Source: a bacterium Ga0077546
Lineage (GTDB): Bacteria > Cyanobacteriota > Vampirovibrionia > Obscuribacterales > Obscuribacteraceae
DNA: 7,766 nt
Direction of reading: 5' to 3'
NCBI GenBank assembly: GCA_001464165.1
Contig: LNEX01000033.1
Span: 1 to 7,766 of the forward strand
Shown here one piece after another: positions 1-5,989 of this stretch; the first letter of the stretch is position 1, and each line of letters begins with the position of its first letter. The notes under the pieces are model-generated. The model saw nothing but the letters and a program-made list of their open reading frames with translations, was not told the origin of the DNA and made no database searches. A program made the translations under genes and the position numbers.

Positions 1-63
1 CGGGAATTCAGAAAAAATACCCTGAAGGCTAAGCCGCTCTTGAGTTTAAAAGAAAAATGGAGT

Positions 64-471
64 TCAGGTGATTACTACTGTGGCATTGGCACATTCGAAA
101 GAGACATCAGTGCCCATGAAAAGCATCTTTAGAAGGTCACGATAAAAACCATATAGTGGAATTCGCTCAGCTACTTCGTCTCTCATCTGATCGCGCTGCA
201 ACTTAAAAGAACTGTGAGATGGCCCAGACATATGGTCTAACTCTAAATAGTAGTTATTAAGGGGCTGCACTTGCACTTCAAATAATCGTTCATGCCATTG
301 CACCACACTTTTTATTGCTTTCCAGCCGGTCTTCTTCATCTCAGTAGGTAAGCACGTTAGATAGTTCTTGGTCTCTAAAATTTCAACCAATCGGTCACCT
401 TTGATAGAGTCGTTACTCAATATGCCAAAATCTTGCAGGGCGAACCGCCAGACAGGTTGCCTCATCGTCAC
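64..471 (-). CDS. C-terminal fragment of a divergent RelA/SpoT-like nucleotidyltransferase (frameshifted)
   Basis: This 135-residue frame opens with GTG at 471, inside the gene that lies upstream on the same strand, and has no start signal of its own. It reads as the second half of a RelA/SpoT (alarmone synthetase) fold. A loop resembling the family G-loop is seen at residues 47-57 (KTGWKAIKSVV, where the family has roughly NGYxSxHTxV). A strand FEVQVQP follows at 64-70, where the family has xEIQIRT. The Glu of that strand (E65) is kept. The guanine-stacking Tyr is Trp (W50), the G-loop His is Lys (K54), and the Arg of EIQIRT is Gln (Q69). Together with the upstream frame the protein would be about 340 residues and would lack an HD hydrolase domain. 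It is either the 3' part of a broken gene or is reached by a +1 frame change. Synthesis of (p)ppGpp is doubtful given the lost residues. Confidence 0.6.
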   Translation of the reverse strand: MTMRQPVWRFALQDFGILSNDSIKGDRLVEILETKNYLTCLPTEMKKTGWKAIKSVVQWHERLFEVQVQPLNNYYLELDHMSGPSHSSFKLQRDQMRDEVAERIPLYGFYRDLLKMLFMGTDVSFECANATVVIT

Positions 472-1108
472 AAACTATTTTGATACCAAAAATATCTTTG
501 ACATACTTACTAAAATGACGTAATTGCTTATCACGACTCACTAGTTCATCAATGACAAAAATTTCGTCAGTAACTTTATTCCAGAGCTCTTCTTCAGCCT
601 TGACCCTACTTGTCAGACGATTGACGCCGTCAGTGGCTCTGCCTCTAGGCAGATACTCAATAAAGTTAGCAGACAACTCTAGTGGCACCCATTCGAAATT
701 CTTACGATAGCGAAAGTTATCGAGCATGTACTTGCCCAGATCAATATCTGTCACTGAAAACAGCATGTCTTGAGTAATACGCTCGCGAATAAGGAAAGGT
801 CGATCCTCATCGCTAGGCAAAAGACCGATAACATTACTATGCAGCTCAAAATCATCTTCTAGCAACAAGGTAGAAAGGAGATGTGAGAGCAAATGAAGAC
901 TGCGCTCCCCTTCTAGAATATTTTGCCGAAACGACTCACGGACTTGGGCCATCAAGTCACGCGAAAGTTCAATTTTGACATGACTATTTGGATTAGCTTC
1001 TTGTTCTGCCTTCTTCTCTGCCAGATAAGAAATAAATTGATGCAACACAGGATCGTGCATAACCATCAATAGAGGCGAGTGAAGAATACTCATAGAATCA
1101 AATCTCAA
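413..1108 (-). CDS. N-terminal fragment of a divergent RelA/SpoT-like nucleotidyltransferase (frameshifted)
   Basis: This frame encodes 231 residues from a TTG at 1108. An in-frame ATG at 1093 (residue 6) is an equally good or better start. Residues 1-150 are mostly helical-looking and I do not recognise them; there is no HDxxED hydrolase motif. Residues 167-178 read SRVKAEEELWNK, matching the synthetase ATP-site pattern R-x-K...K (R168, K170, K178; the usual Ser between them is Glu). Residues 204-212 (KDIFGIKIV) match the D-x-x-G-x-R-I-V strand, whose Asp (D205) is a catalytic metal ligand in the family. After about residue 222 the similarity stops and the frame ends in an unrelated tail, while the next part of the domain continues in the overlapping frame (64-471). 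Skipping one base near position 445 would join the two smoothly. A TATACT at 1132-1137 on this strand could be a -10 box, but no -35 is seen. Confidence 0.6.
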   Translation of the reverse strand: MRFDSMSILHSPLLMVMHDPVLHQFISYLAEKKAEQEANPNSHVKIELSRDLMAQVRESFRQNILEGERSLHLLSHLLSTLLLEDDFELHSNVIGLLPSDEDRPFLIRERITQDMLFSVTDIDLGKYMLDNFRYRKNFEWVPLELSANFIEYLPRGRATDGVNRLTSRVKAEEELWNKVTDEIFVIDELVSRDKQLRHFSKYVKDIFGIKIVCDDEATCLAVRPARFWHIE

Positions 1109-1279
1109 CCAGCTGAACCGCTAATTTTGCAAGTATAAAGCGAAAATCATTCTTTTCTCTGGTGTGCCTTGATTCTGTAAACGATTAGCAGCCCCAATAA
1201 TGGCCGCCAGAACCACTTGGCTACCCGCTGCGCTGGCAAATCTCGGGTTTTCAGCCTTCAACCATTAAAACCGCCTTAA

Positions 1280-1327
1280 GGCTGTTTACTATCGCTTGAT
1301 GTGCGGCTGTTTACAGCTACTAAACAG
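1280..1327 (+). promoter_or_regulatory. CTGTTTA half-sites forming an operator-like inverted repeat
   Basis: CTGTTTA occurs at 1282-1288 and again at 1307-1313 in direct orientation (within a 10-bp repeat GGCTGTTTAC starting at 1280 and 1305). Its exact reverse complement TAAACAG lies at 1321-1327. The last two form a perfect 7+7 inverted repeat with a 7-base spacer. The repeat ends one base before the TATAAT at 1329, a typical place for a repressor site. The arms and positions are read directly; the regulator and function are inferred. Confidence 0.4.
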
Positions 1328-1328
1328 G

Positions 1329-1334
1329 TATAAT
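1329..1334 (+). promoter_or_regulatory. -10 box of putative ABC-F promoter
   Basis: A perfect TATAAT would place transcription start near 1341, giving a leader of about 45 bases before the ATG at 1386. No good TTGACA-like -35 is found at 16-18 bases upstream (the region reads GGCTGTTTAC), so the promoter may depend on an activator or be weak. Confidence 0.45.
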
Positions 1335-1344
1335 CGGCAGTAAT

Positions 1345-1370
1345 GCACGTGACAGCGTGCTTTTTTGTTT
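1345..1370 (+). terminator. Hairpin plus T-tract in the ABC-F leader (attenuator-like)
   Basis: GCACGT (1345-1350), loop GACA, and GCGTGC (1355-1360) form a 6-bp stem with one G-U pair, followed directly by TTTTTTGTTT. This has the form of an intrinsic terminator and lies between the -10 box and the coding region. If transcription starts near 1341 the hairpin is too close to the 5' end to stop polymerase easily. It would then act on transcripts from further upstream or as a 5' structure. Attenuators are known upstream of several antibiotic-resistance ABC-F genes; a role here is inferred. Confidence 0.45.
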
Positions 1371-1385
1371 AGGGAAAGCTCATAA

Positions 1386-2924
1386 ATGATCATCGTAAAC
1401 GAAGTCTCAAAAGGCTACGGATCTCGCACACTGTTCGACAATGTCTCAGTCAAGTTCAGCCCAGGCAATAGATACGGCTTGACAGGCCCCAATGGCGCTG
1501 GCAAATCTACTTTCATGAAAATTCTCACTGGAGAGCTAGAAGCATCTAACGCTGGCACTATCACCCGTCCGCGCAAAGTCGGCGTGCTCAAGCAAGACCA
1601 ATTTGCCTATGACAATGAACGCATTATCGACACCGTGGTGATGGGTAACGATATCCTATGGCAAGCCTTTAAAGAGAGAGACGCCCTCTGCGAAGTCGAA
1701 AATTTGACTGAAGAACAGATGAACCGCCTCGGCGAACTAGAAGTAATCATTGCCGATGAAAATGGCTATACAGCTGAATTTGAAGCCGCCGAAATTCTTC
1801 GCGGCATCGGCATCGAAGACGATGATCACGAAAATCTCATGAGCACACTAGCCACCGACTACAAATTTCGCGTACTCTTGGCTCAAGCGCTGTTTGGTGA
1901 ACCTCAAGCAGTACTGTTAGATGAACCAACCAACCACCTTGATCTCGAATCAATTCACTGGTTAGAAGAGTTTCTCTGGCAATATGAAGGCATACTCGTG
2001 GTAATTTCGCACGATCGCCACTTCTTAAACTCAGTTTGCACCCACATTGCTGATATCGATTACGACACCATTATTGTCTACCCAGGCAACTATGACGACA
2101 TGGTCGAACACAAGATGCAGGCTCGTCAATCAATTGAATCGGCCAACAAAGACAAGGCAAAAAAAATCGCCCAGTTGCAAGAATTTGTACAAAGATTTGC
2201 GGCTGGTCAACGATCGAGCCAAGTGCAATCAAGACGCAAAGAAATGGTGCGACTAGCACCAGAGCAAATGAAGCGCTCGAATATTCAAAGGCCATTTATT
2301 CGCTTTGAACAAGAGAAACCCTCTGGCCGTGAAGTTCTTCAAGTGAAGAATCTAACCAAGTCATTTGACGACAAAGTACTATTCAAAGACTTCAATATTG
2401 ACTTACTGCGGGGCGAAAAAATTGCCATAATCGGCTCAAATGGCGTTGGTAAAACCACCCTGTTGCGTTGCTTGATGAACGAACTAAAACCCGATTCTGG
2501 CACAGTCAAATGGACTGAAGCAGCCACTTGGAGCTACTATCCGCAAGACTACCACGATGCCATCACGCCAGGCAGCACCGCCCTTGATTGGCTGATGCAA
2601 TATATGGTCGATGAAGGCCACCAGCACGTACGCGGACTATTAGGCAAAATGCTCTTCTCTGGAGAAGACAGCTTAAAACAAACTGAGAATCTCTCAGGGG
2701 GTGAGGCTGCCAGACTACTTCTCGCACGCATGATGATGCAAAAAAACCCAGTCTTAGTTTTGGACGAGCCAACCAATCACCTAGACCTAGAAGCTGTATC
2801 GGCCTTAGCTGAAGGGCTTTCTACATTCCCCGGAACAGTGTTTTTGGTCTCCCATGACCGCGACTTGATTTCAGATGTTGCCACTCGTATTTTGTCCTTT
2901 ACATCACTTCCAAGGTACCTATGA
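1386..2924 (+). CDS. ybiT: ABC-F family ATPase, YbiT-like, C-terminus frameshifted
   Basis: This is a soluble protein with two ATP-binding domains and no membrane segment. ABC-F proteins bind the ribosomal E site and modulate translation; the physiological role of YbiT is less settled. Domain 1: Walker A GPNGAGKST from residue 34, Walker B with DEPTNHLD from D179, H-loop SHDR at 208. Its signature region (LATDYKFRVLLAQ) is non-canonical, as in YbiT. A charged linker (about 240-310) carries PGNYDD and RPFIRFEQ, both YbiT-like. Domain 2: Walker A GSNGVGKTT at 350, signature LSGGE at 436, DEPTNHLD at D460, H-loop SHDRD at 489. Both catalytic Glu residues are present. The ATG at 1386 has AGGGA at 1371-1375. 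The frame ends at 512 with SFTSLPRYL, which does not fit the family. The expected tail lies in the +1 frame up to 2979. All ATPase motifs are upstream of the break, so partial function is possible. Confidence 0.9.
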   Translation: MIIVNEVSKGYGSRTLFDNVSVKFSPGNRYGLTGPNGAGKSTFMKILTGELEASNAGTITRPRKVGVLKQDQFAYDNERIIDTVVMGNDILWQAFKERDALCEVENLTEEQMNRLGELEVIIADENGYTAEFEAAEILRGIGIEDDDHENLMSTLATDYKFRVLLAQALFGEPQAVLLDEPTNHLDLESIHWLEEFLWQYEGILVVISHDRHFLNSVCTHIADIDYDTIIVYPGNYDDMVEHKMQARQSIESANKDKAKKIAQLQEFVQRFAAGQRSSQVQSRRKEMVRLAPEQMKRSNIQRPFIRFEQEKPSGREVLQVKNLTKSFDDKVLFKDFNIDLLRGEKIAIIGSNGVGKTTLLRCLMNELKPDSGTVKWTEAATWSYYPQDYHDAITPGSTALDWLMQYMVDEGHQHVRGLLGKMLFSGEDSLKQTENLSGGEAARLLLARMMMQKNPVLVLDEPTNHLDLEAVSALAEGLSTFPGTVFLVSHDRDLISDVATRILSFTSLPRYL

Positions 2925-2979
2925 AGAATACCTGCAAGATAATCCACTGAAAGAGCTGGCCGGCAAGGGCAAAAGATAA
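2902..2979 (+). other. Out-of-frame C-terminal tail of the ABC-F gene
   Basis: In the +1 frame, CAT at 2902 to the TAA at 2977-2979 encodes 25 residues beginning HHFQGTYEEYLQDNP and ending GKGKR. This matches the usual ABC-F ending (xxFxGxYxxYL). Joined to residue 505 of the main frame it would give about 530 residues, the length of E. coli YbiT. However, about five residues between ATRIL and FQG seem missing compared with YbiT as I recall it. This suggests a deletion of about 14 bases rather than a single-base change. Confidence 0.65.
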
Positions 2980-3028
2980 AGCAGAAAATAGACGCTTAAA
3001 TACTGAGACAATTTGGCATAAGTAAGCT

Positions 3029-4618
3029 ATGCCTAGCACTAGCGACGATCATCTGCCATCCACGAGCCTCTTTCGTGCCTTCGCCAAGCAATCTACTTTG
3101 CCCGGTGCAAGCACAGTAGAGAGAGCGGTTTTACTTGACTGTTTCCGGGCCAGCGGCATCCTTGAAGACGATCCCCGTGGTGGGGCTCTATTTAGGGCAA
3201 TTCGAGCCGCCGGCGAGCAATTAGATTTAGAGCAGTTTCAAACACTACAAAACATCAGCCCGGCACTATTTGAGCAAGTTTTGACCGGTCAGCTGGCCAT
3301 TCCCCGCTTCAGCGAATTTTGCCAGGAGCTACAGTTGATTTTCGACCGAGTGGCAAATAATCACGATGGACAGCTTGCCAACTACATACCTCAGCTAGAG
3401 CGAGTTGATCCTGACAAGTTCGCCGCTTCAGTCTGCTCGGTGGACGGCCAACGCTTTTCTATTGGCGACAGCGAAGACTTTTTCTGTGTCCAGTCTTGTT
3501 CAAAGCCAATAACCTACTGCCTCGCCCTAGAAGATCAAGGCGAAGAAGTTCTCCACCGTTATGTGGGCACAGAGCCAAGCGGCAAGACATTTAATGAGCT
3601 CACTCTTAATGCCAAAGGCTTGCCTCATAACCCTATGATTAATGCCGGCGCCATCATGTGTGGTGCCCTAATTAAAAGTGGTGCCGATGCCTCCGATCGC
3701 TTTGACTATGTCATGAGCAAATGGAAGGAATGCGCTGGCAACATGAAGATTGGCTTTGATAATGCTGTTTATCTATCAGAGCGACAAACAGCCGATCGCA
3801 ACTTTGCCCTCGCCTATTTTATGCGAGAGAAAAAGGCCTACCCACCTGATGTCAACCTGCTCGACATCTTAGAATTCTACTTTCAGTGCTGCTCAATCGA
3901 AACGACAACCAGAGCCATGGCTGTCATTGCTGCCACCCTGGCCAATGGCGGCAACTGCCCGCTGACTGGTGCTCAAGTTTTTCGCCCTGACCATGTTAAA
4001 AACTGTCTTTCGTTGATGTCTAGCTGCGGCATGTACGATTTCTCTGGCGAGTTCGCCTTTCGCATCGGCATTCCAGCGAAAAGCGGGGTTTCTGGTGCAA
4101 TTATGTTGGTAGTACCAAACGTTGCAGGTTTAGCAGTATGGTCACCACGCCTAGACGAATTAGGTAATTCAGTTAGAGGCGTTGATTTCTGCCGCCAACT
4201 AGCTTCACGTTTCAAATTTCACACTTTTGACAGCACCACAGGGCTAACTGACGACCGCCTAGACCCTAGACGCAATCTTTTTGAATCACGCCTCAGCGGA
4301 ATCAATGCCTTTTGTTGGGCTGCCGCCGAAGGAGATGTAGCAGAAATGCGCCGCCTGGTAGCACGGGGAATCAGCCCTGACGTAGGCGACTATGATGGCC
4401 GCACAGCGTCGCACTTGGCCGCCTGCGAAGGCAAGATAGCGGCCTTGCGTTATTTAATTGAATTGGGGGTCAACCTCAACAGCATTGATCGCTGGGGCAA
4501 CACCCCACTTGACGATGCCCTCAGAGAGACTCAAAATCAAAGCCACGAACCAATTATTGCCATGCTTGAAGAGCACGGCGCTAAACAAAATAACACAGTG
4601 CGAAGTACAGCAAACTAA
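3029..4618 (+). CDS. glsA: Glutaminase with animal GLS-like architecture (N-terminal helical domain, glutaminase, ankyrin repeats)
   Basis: Hydrolyses L-glutamine to L-glutamate and ammonia; expected to be cytosolic, with no signal peptide seen. Residues about 25-110 resemble the N-terminal EF-hand-like helical domain of animal kidney-type glutaminase (DPRGGALF..., QLAIPRFSEF). The glutaminase domain spans about 115-400: NYIPQL, SVDGQRFSIGD, and the serine-hydrolase-like S-x-x-K in FCVQSCSKP (S156, K159). It continues with HRYVGTEPSG, PHNPMINAGAI (N205), SERQTADRNFA (E251, N258), CGMYDFSG (Y336) and the glycine-rich lid PAKSGVSG. Residues about 425-520 form roughly three ankyrin repeats (DYDGRTASHLAACEG, DRWGNTPLDDAL). 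Many bacterial glutaminases have only the catalytic domain of about 300 residues, so the 529-residue layout is notable. ATG 3029 has no strong ribosome-binding site. It lies 49 bases after the repaired ABC-F stop and 17 bases before the haemoglobin gene. Confidence 0.93.
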   Translation: MPSTSDDHLPSTSLFRAFAKQSTLPGASTVERAVLLDCFRASGILEDDPRGGALFRAIRAAGEQLDLEQFQTLQNISPALFEQVLTGQLAIPRFSEFCQELQLIFDRVANNHDGQLANYIPQLERVDPDKFAASVCSVDGQRFSIGDSEDFFCVQSCSKPITYCLALEDQGEEVLHRYVGTEPSGKTFNELTLNAKGLPHNPMINAGAIMCGALIKSGADASDRFDYVMSKWKECAGNMKIGFDNAVYLSERQTADRNFALAYFMREKKAYPPDVNLLDILEFYFQCCSIETTTRAMAVIAATLANGGNCPLTGAQVFRPDHVKNCLSLMSSCGMYDFSGEFAFRIGIPAKSGVSGAIMLVVPNVAGLAVWSPRLDELGNSVRGVDFCRQLASRFKFHTFDSTTGLTDDRLDPRRNLFESRLSGINAFCWAAAEGDVAEMRRLVARGISPDVGDYDGRTASHLAACEGKIAALRYLIELGVNLNSIDRWGNTPLDDALRETQNQSHEPIIAMLEEHGAKQNNTVRSTAN

Positions 4619-4623
4619 TACAC

Positions 4624-4629
4624 TATAAT
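4624..4629 (+). promoter_or_regulatory. -10 box for a possible leaderless haemoglobin transcript
   Basis: TATAAT lies six bases before the ATG at 4636, so a transcript from it would start at or next to the start codon, without a leader. No -35 hexamer is recognised upstream (it would fall in the last codons of the glutaminase gene) and no Shine-Dalgarno sequence precedes the ATG. This could be chance in an AT-rich gap. Confidence 0.3.
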
Positions 4630-4635
4630 TCAACC

Positions 4636-5025
4636 ATGCAAGCAATAGACCCACTCAGTGTCATATACAAGTCGATAGGTAGTGAGGGGCCTTACTACCA
4701 ATTGGTCGAGGCTTTTTATCAGGGGGTCGAGAAAGACCCTGTGCTGCGGCCACTCTACCCCGAAGATTTAGGACCAGGCAAAAAGCACCTAGCCCAGTTT
4801 TTGATTCAGCGAACTGGAGGAGCAACGACCTATAGCGACGAACGGGGGCATCCTCGAATGCGTGGCCGTCACATGCCCTTTAAGATTGGCCAAATAGAGC
4901 GTGATGCCTGGGTAGCCAACATGAACGCGGCCTTGGAGGTTGTGCCTGAGTTTCAAGGTCACAAGGCCACCCTGATGGAGTTCTTCGCCAGTTTTGCCAC
5001 GTTTATGATTAATCAACCTAGTTAA
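4636..5025 (+). CDS. glbO: Group II truncated haemoglobin (TrHbO type)
   Basis: This 129-residue haem protein has the 2-on-2 globin fold and binds oxygen or other small ligands; roles in O2 or NO/peroxide chemistry are known for the group. Landmarks compared with mycobacterial TrHbO are: Tyr at B10 (Y28 in AFYQGV), Tyr at CD1 (Y41 in RPLYPED), the motif GGATTYSDERGHPRMRGRH, the proximal His at F8 (H79), and Trp at G8 (W92 in IERDAWVANM), the group II/III marker. The length is normal and the sequence is intact. The start at ATG 4636 is 17 bases after the glutaminase stop. No Shine-Dalgarno sequence is seen, so it is either translated by coupling or leaderless from the TATAAT at 4624. The haemoglobin does not need glutaminase for its activity, so the pairing may only be shared transcription. 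Confidence 0.93.
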   Translation: MQAIDPLSVIYKSIGSEGPYYQLVEAFYQGVEKDPVLRPLYPEDLGPGKKHLAQFLIQRTGGATTYSDERGHPRMRGRHMPFKIGQIERDAWVANMNAALEVVPEFQGHKATLMEFFASFATFMINQPS

Positions 5026-5046
5026 AGCCCATTAAAGGGTCTTTTT
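5024..5046 (+). terminator. Weak intrinsic terminator after the haemoglobin gene
   Basis: AAAGCCC (5024-5030), loop ATTAAA, and GGGT-C-TTT (5037-5044) can pair with one G-U and one bulged C, followed by a run of Ts (5042-5046). The stem is short and imperfect. Its position right after the stop codon supports it, and it would end the glutaminase-haemoglobin unit. Confidence 0.35.
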
Positions 5047-5074
5047 GATTAGTCTATGCCTTGATGGGGATAAT
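5045..5074 (+). promoter_or_regulatory. Promoter of the VOC / EF-hand / CDF operon
   Basis: TTGATT (5045-5050, 4 of 6 to consensus) and GATAAT (5069-5074, 5 of 6) are separated by 18 bases. Transcription would start near 5081, giving a leader of about 28 bases to the ATG at 5109. The -35 overlaps the T-tract of the preceding terminator. Confidence 0.45.
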
Positions 5075-5108
5075 CTAAGTTAAGACCATTTTGAACTTAG
5101 GGCACTAT

Positions 5109-5957
5109 ATGACCGATGGCCATTCTCTAACAAGTGGAGCGCTTCTGCAAATAGCTTTGTCAGCCCTGACAAATCATTCGGCCGATGAGGCTGAAGAGAA
5201 ACTAGCATCGATAATTACCTCGCTAGAGCAACATTACGGCGAAAACCAAAAAGAAGTTGCCAACGAACTGCAAAGGTTAGCCAAAGAAATTGAAAACAGT
5301 GGCCAACTAGAGCAAGCCATTGAATTTAAACAACGCACAACTGAGCTCATGCTGCGCATATCAATGGAGCGGCGCCGGGGCCTTAGAGAAAGTCGCCCAC
5401 CTATTAGTGAACTGAATCTTCAGACACCACAGTCACCTACCAACAGTAATCAAAGGCTGCAGGCTTACTCTCCCACTCATGGACCAACAAGCGGGCCAAC
5501 TACAAGTGCTACAGCCCCTAACAACGCCCGCACCACAAGAGCCAACCTGGGCGCCCTCTCCCCCAGTTCAGCCGATTCTATACTGGGGAAGAATGGCGGG
5601 GCTAGCCTGTTTGAATCAATTCACTATGTCGTACAAAGCTGTGGAAATTTCGAAACTGAACTTCATTTTTATAGCGATGTATTAAAAGGTAAAATGACCT
5701 GGAAATCAGACGATCTACACCGCAGAGCAGCGGCAATTCGCCTCTCATCCGGGCCTGAGTTAATTTTGGTAGAGAGTCAGATTCCCGCCCCCAGCCTCAA
5801 TGTCTATATGGTCACCGCAGTTAGTGGCGCCCGTGATGTTCTTGAGAGTTATGGTTTTCTCAAGCGTGGTGAGCTAAAGACACCGCTGGGCCACGCCCTG
5901 ATATTTAGCGGCCCTGATGGCAGCACGCTAGCAATCATTTCAACAAGTGGTAAATAG
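5109..5957 (+). CDS. TPR-like N-terminus fused to a VOC (glyoxalase/bleomycin-resistance fold) domain
   Basis: I choose ATG 5109 because TAGGG at 5098-5102 gives a ribosome-binding site six bases upstream; a TTG at 5091 would add six residues with weaker signals. Residues about 30-87 form helices with a tetratricopeptide look (HYGENQKEVANELQRLAKE, then SGQLEQAIEFKQR). Residues about 95-160 are a low-complexity linker rich in Pro, Ser and Thr. Residues about 168-278 read as two beta-alpha-beta-beta-beta modules of a VOC domain: ESIHYVV with H172 at the first metal position, HFYSDVLKGKMTW, ELILVES; then LNVYMVT, YGFLKRGE, HALIFSGPDGSTLAII. The Glu usual at the last strand of metal-dependent members is absent (LAII), so metal-dependent catalysis is uncertain; it may be a binding protein. 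The substrate is unknown. No signal peptide is seen. It is 32 bases before the EF-hand gene. Confidence 0.75.
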   Translation: MTDGHSLTSGALLQIALSALTNHSADEAEEKLASIITSLEQHYGENQKEVANELQRLAKEIENSGQLEQAIEFKQRTTELMLRISMERRRGLRESRPPISELNLQTPQSPTNSNQRLQAYSPTHGPTSGPTTSATAPNNARTTRANLGALSPSSADSILGKNGGASLFESIHYVVQSCGNFETELHFYSDVLKGKMTWKSDDLHRRAAAIRLSSGPELILVESQIPAPSLNVYMVTAVSGARDVLESYGFLKRGELKTPLGHALIFSGPDGSTLAIISTSGK

Positions 5958-5989
5958 AGAGAAGTCAGAGACAATATTGGAGAAAAACA

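Noticed and set aside
1..63. Possible terminator for the minus-strand RelA/SpoT-like gene (GGCTTAGCC followed later by TTTTTT on the minus strand).
   Set aside because: The stem is only 3 bp and is separated from the T-run by about nine bases.
1200..1268. A 22-codon open frame (ATG GCC GCC AGA ... TAA) in the ABC-F leader, a possible attenuator leader peptide.
   Set aside because: There is no Shine-Dalgarno sequence before it and it lies upstream of the recognised -10 box, so it would need another promoter. A frame this short is expected by chance.
1273..1282. Perfect 10-base palindrome GCCTTAAGGC.
   Set aside because: As RNA it allows only a 3-bp stem, and no T-tract follows. It may be part of the half-site region but is not convincing alone.
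2047..2776. Several small frames on both strands inside the ABC-F gene.
   Set aside because: They lie wholly within a strongly conserved coding frame and show no recognisable motifs or start signals.
2980..3028. Promoter for the glutaminase gene in the 49-base gap.
   Set aside because: AT-rich stretches are present, but no -35/-10 pair with proper spacing and no clear Shine-Dalgarno sequence could be supported; read-through from the ABC-F gene is as likely.
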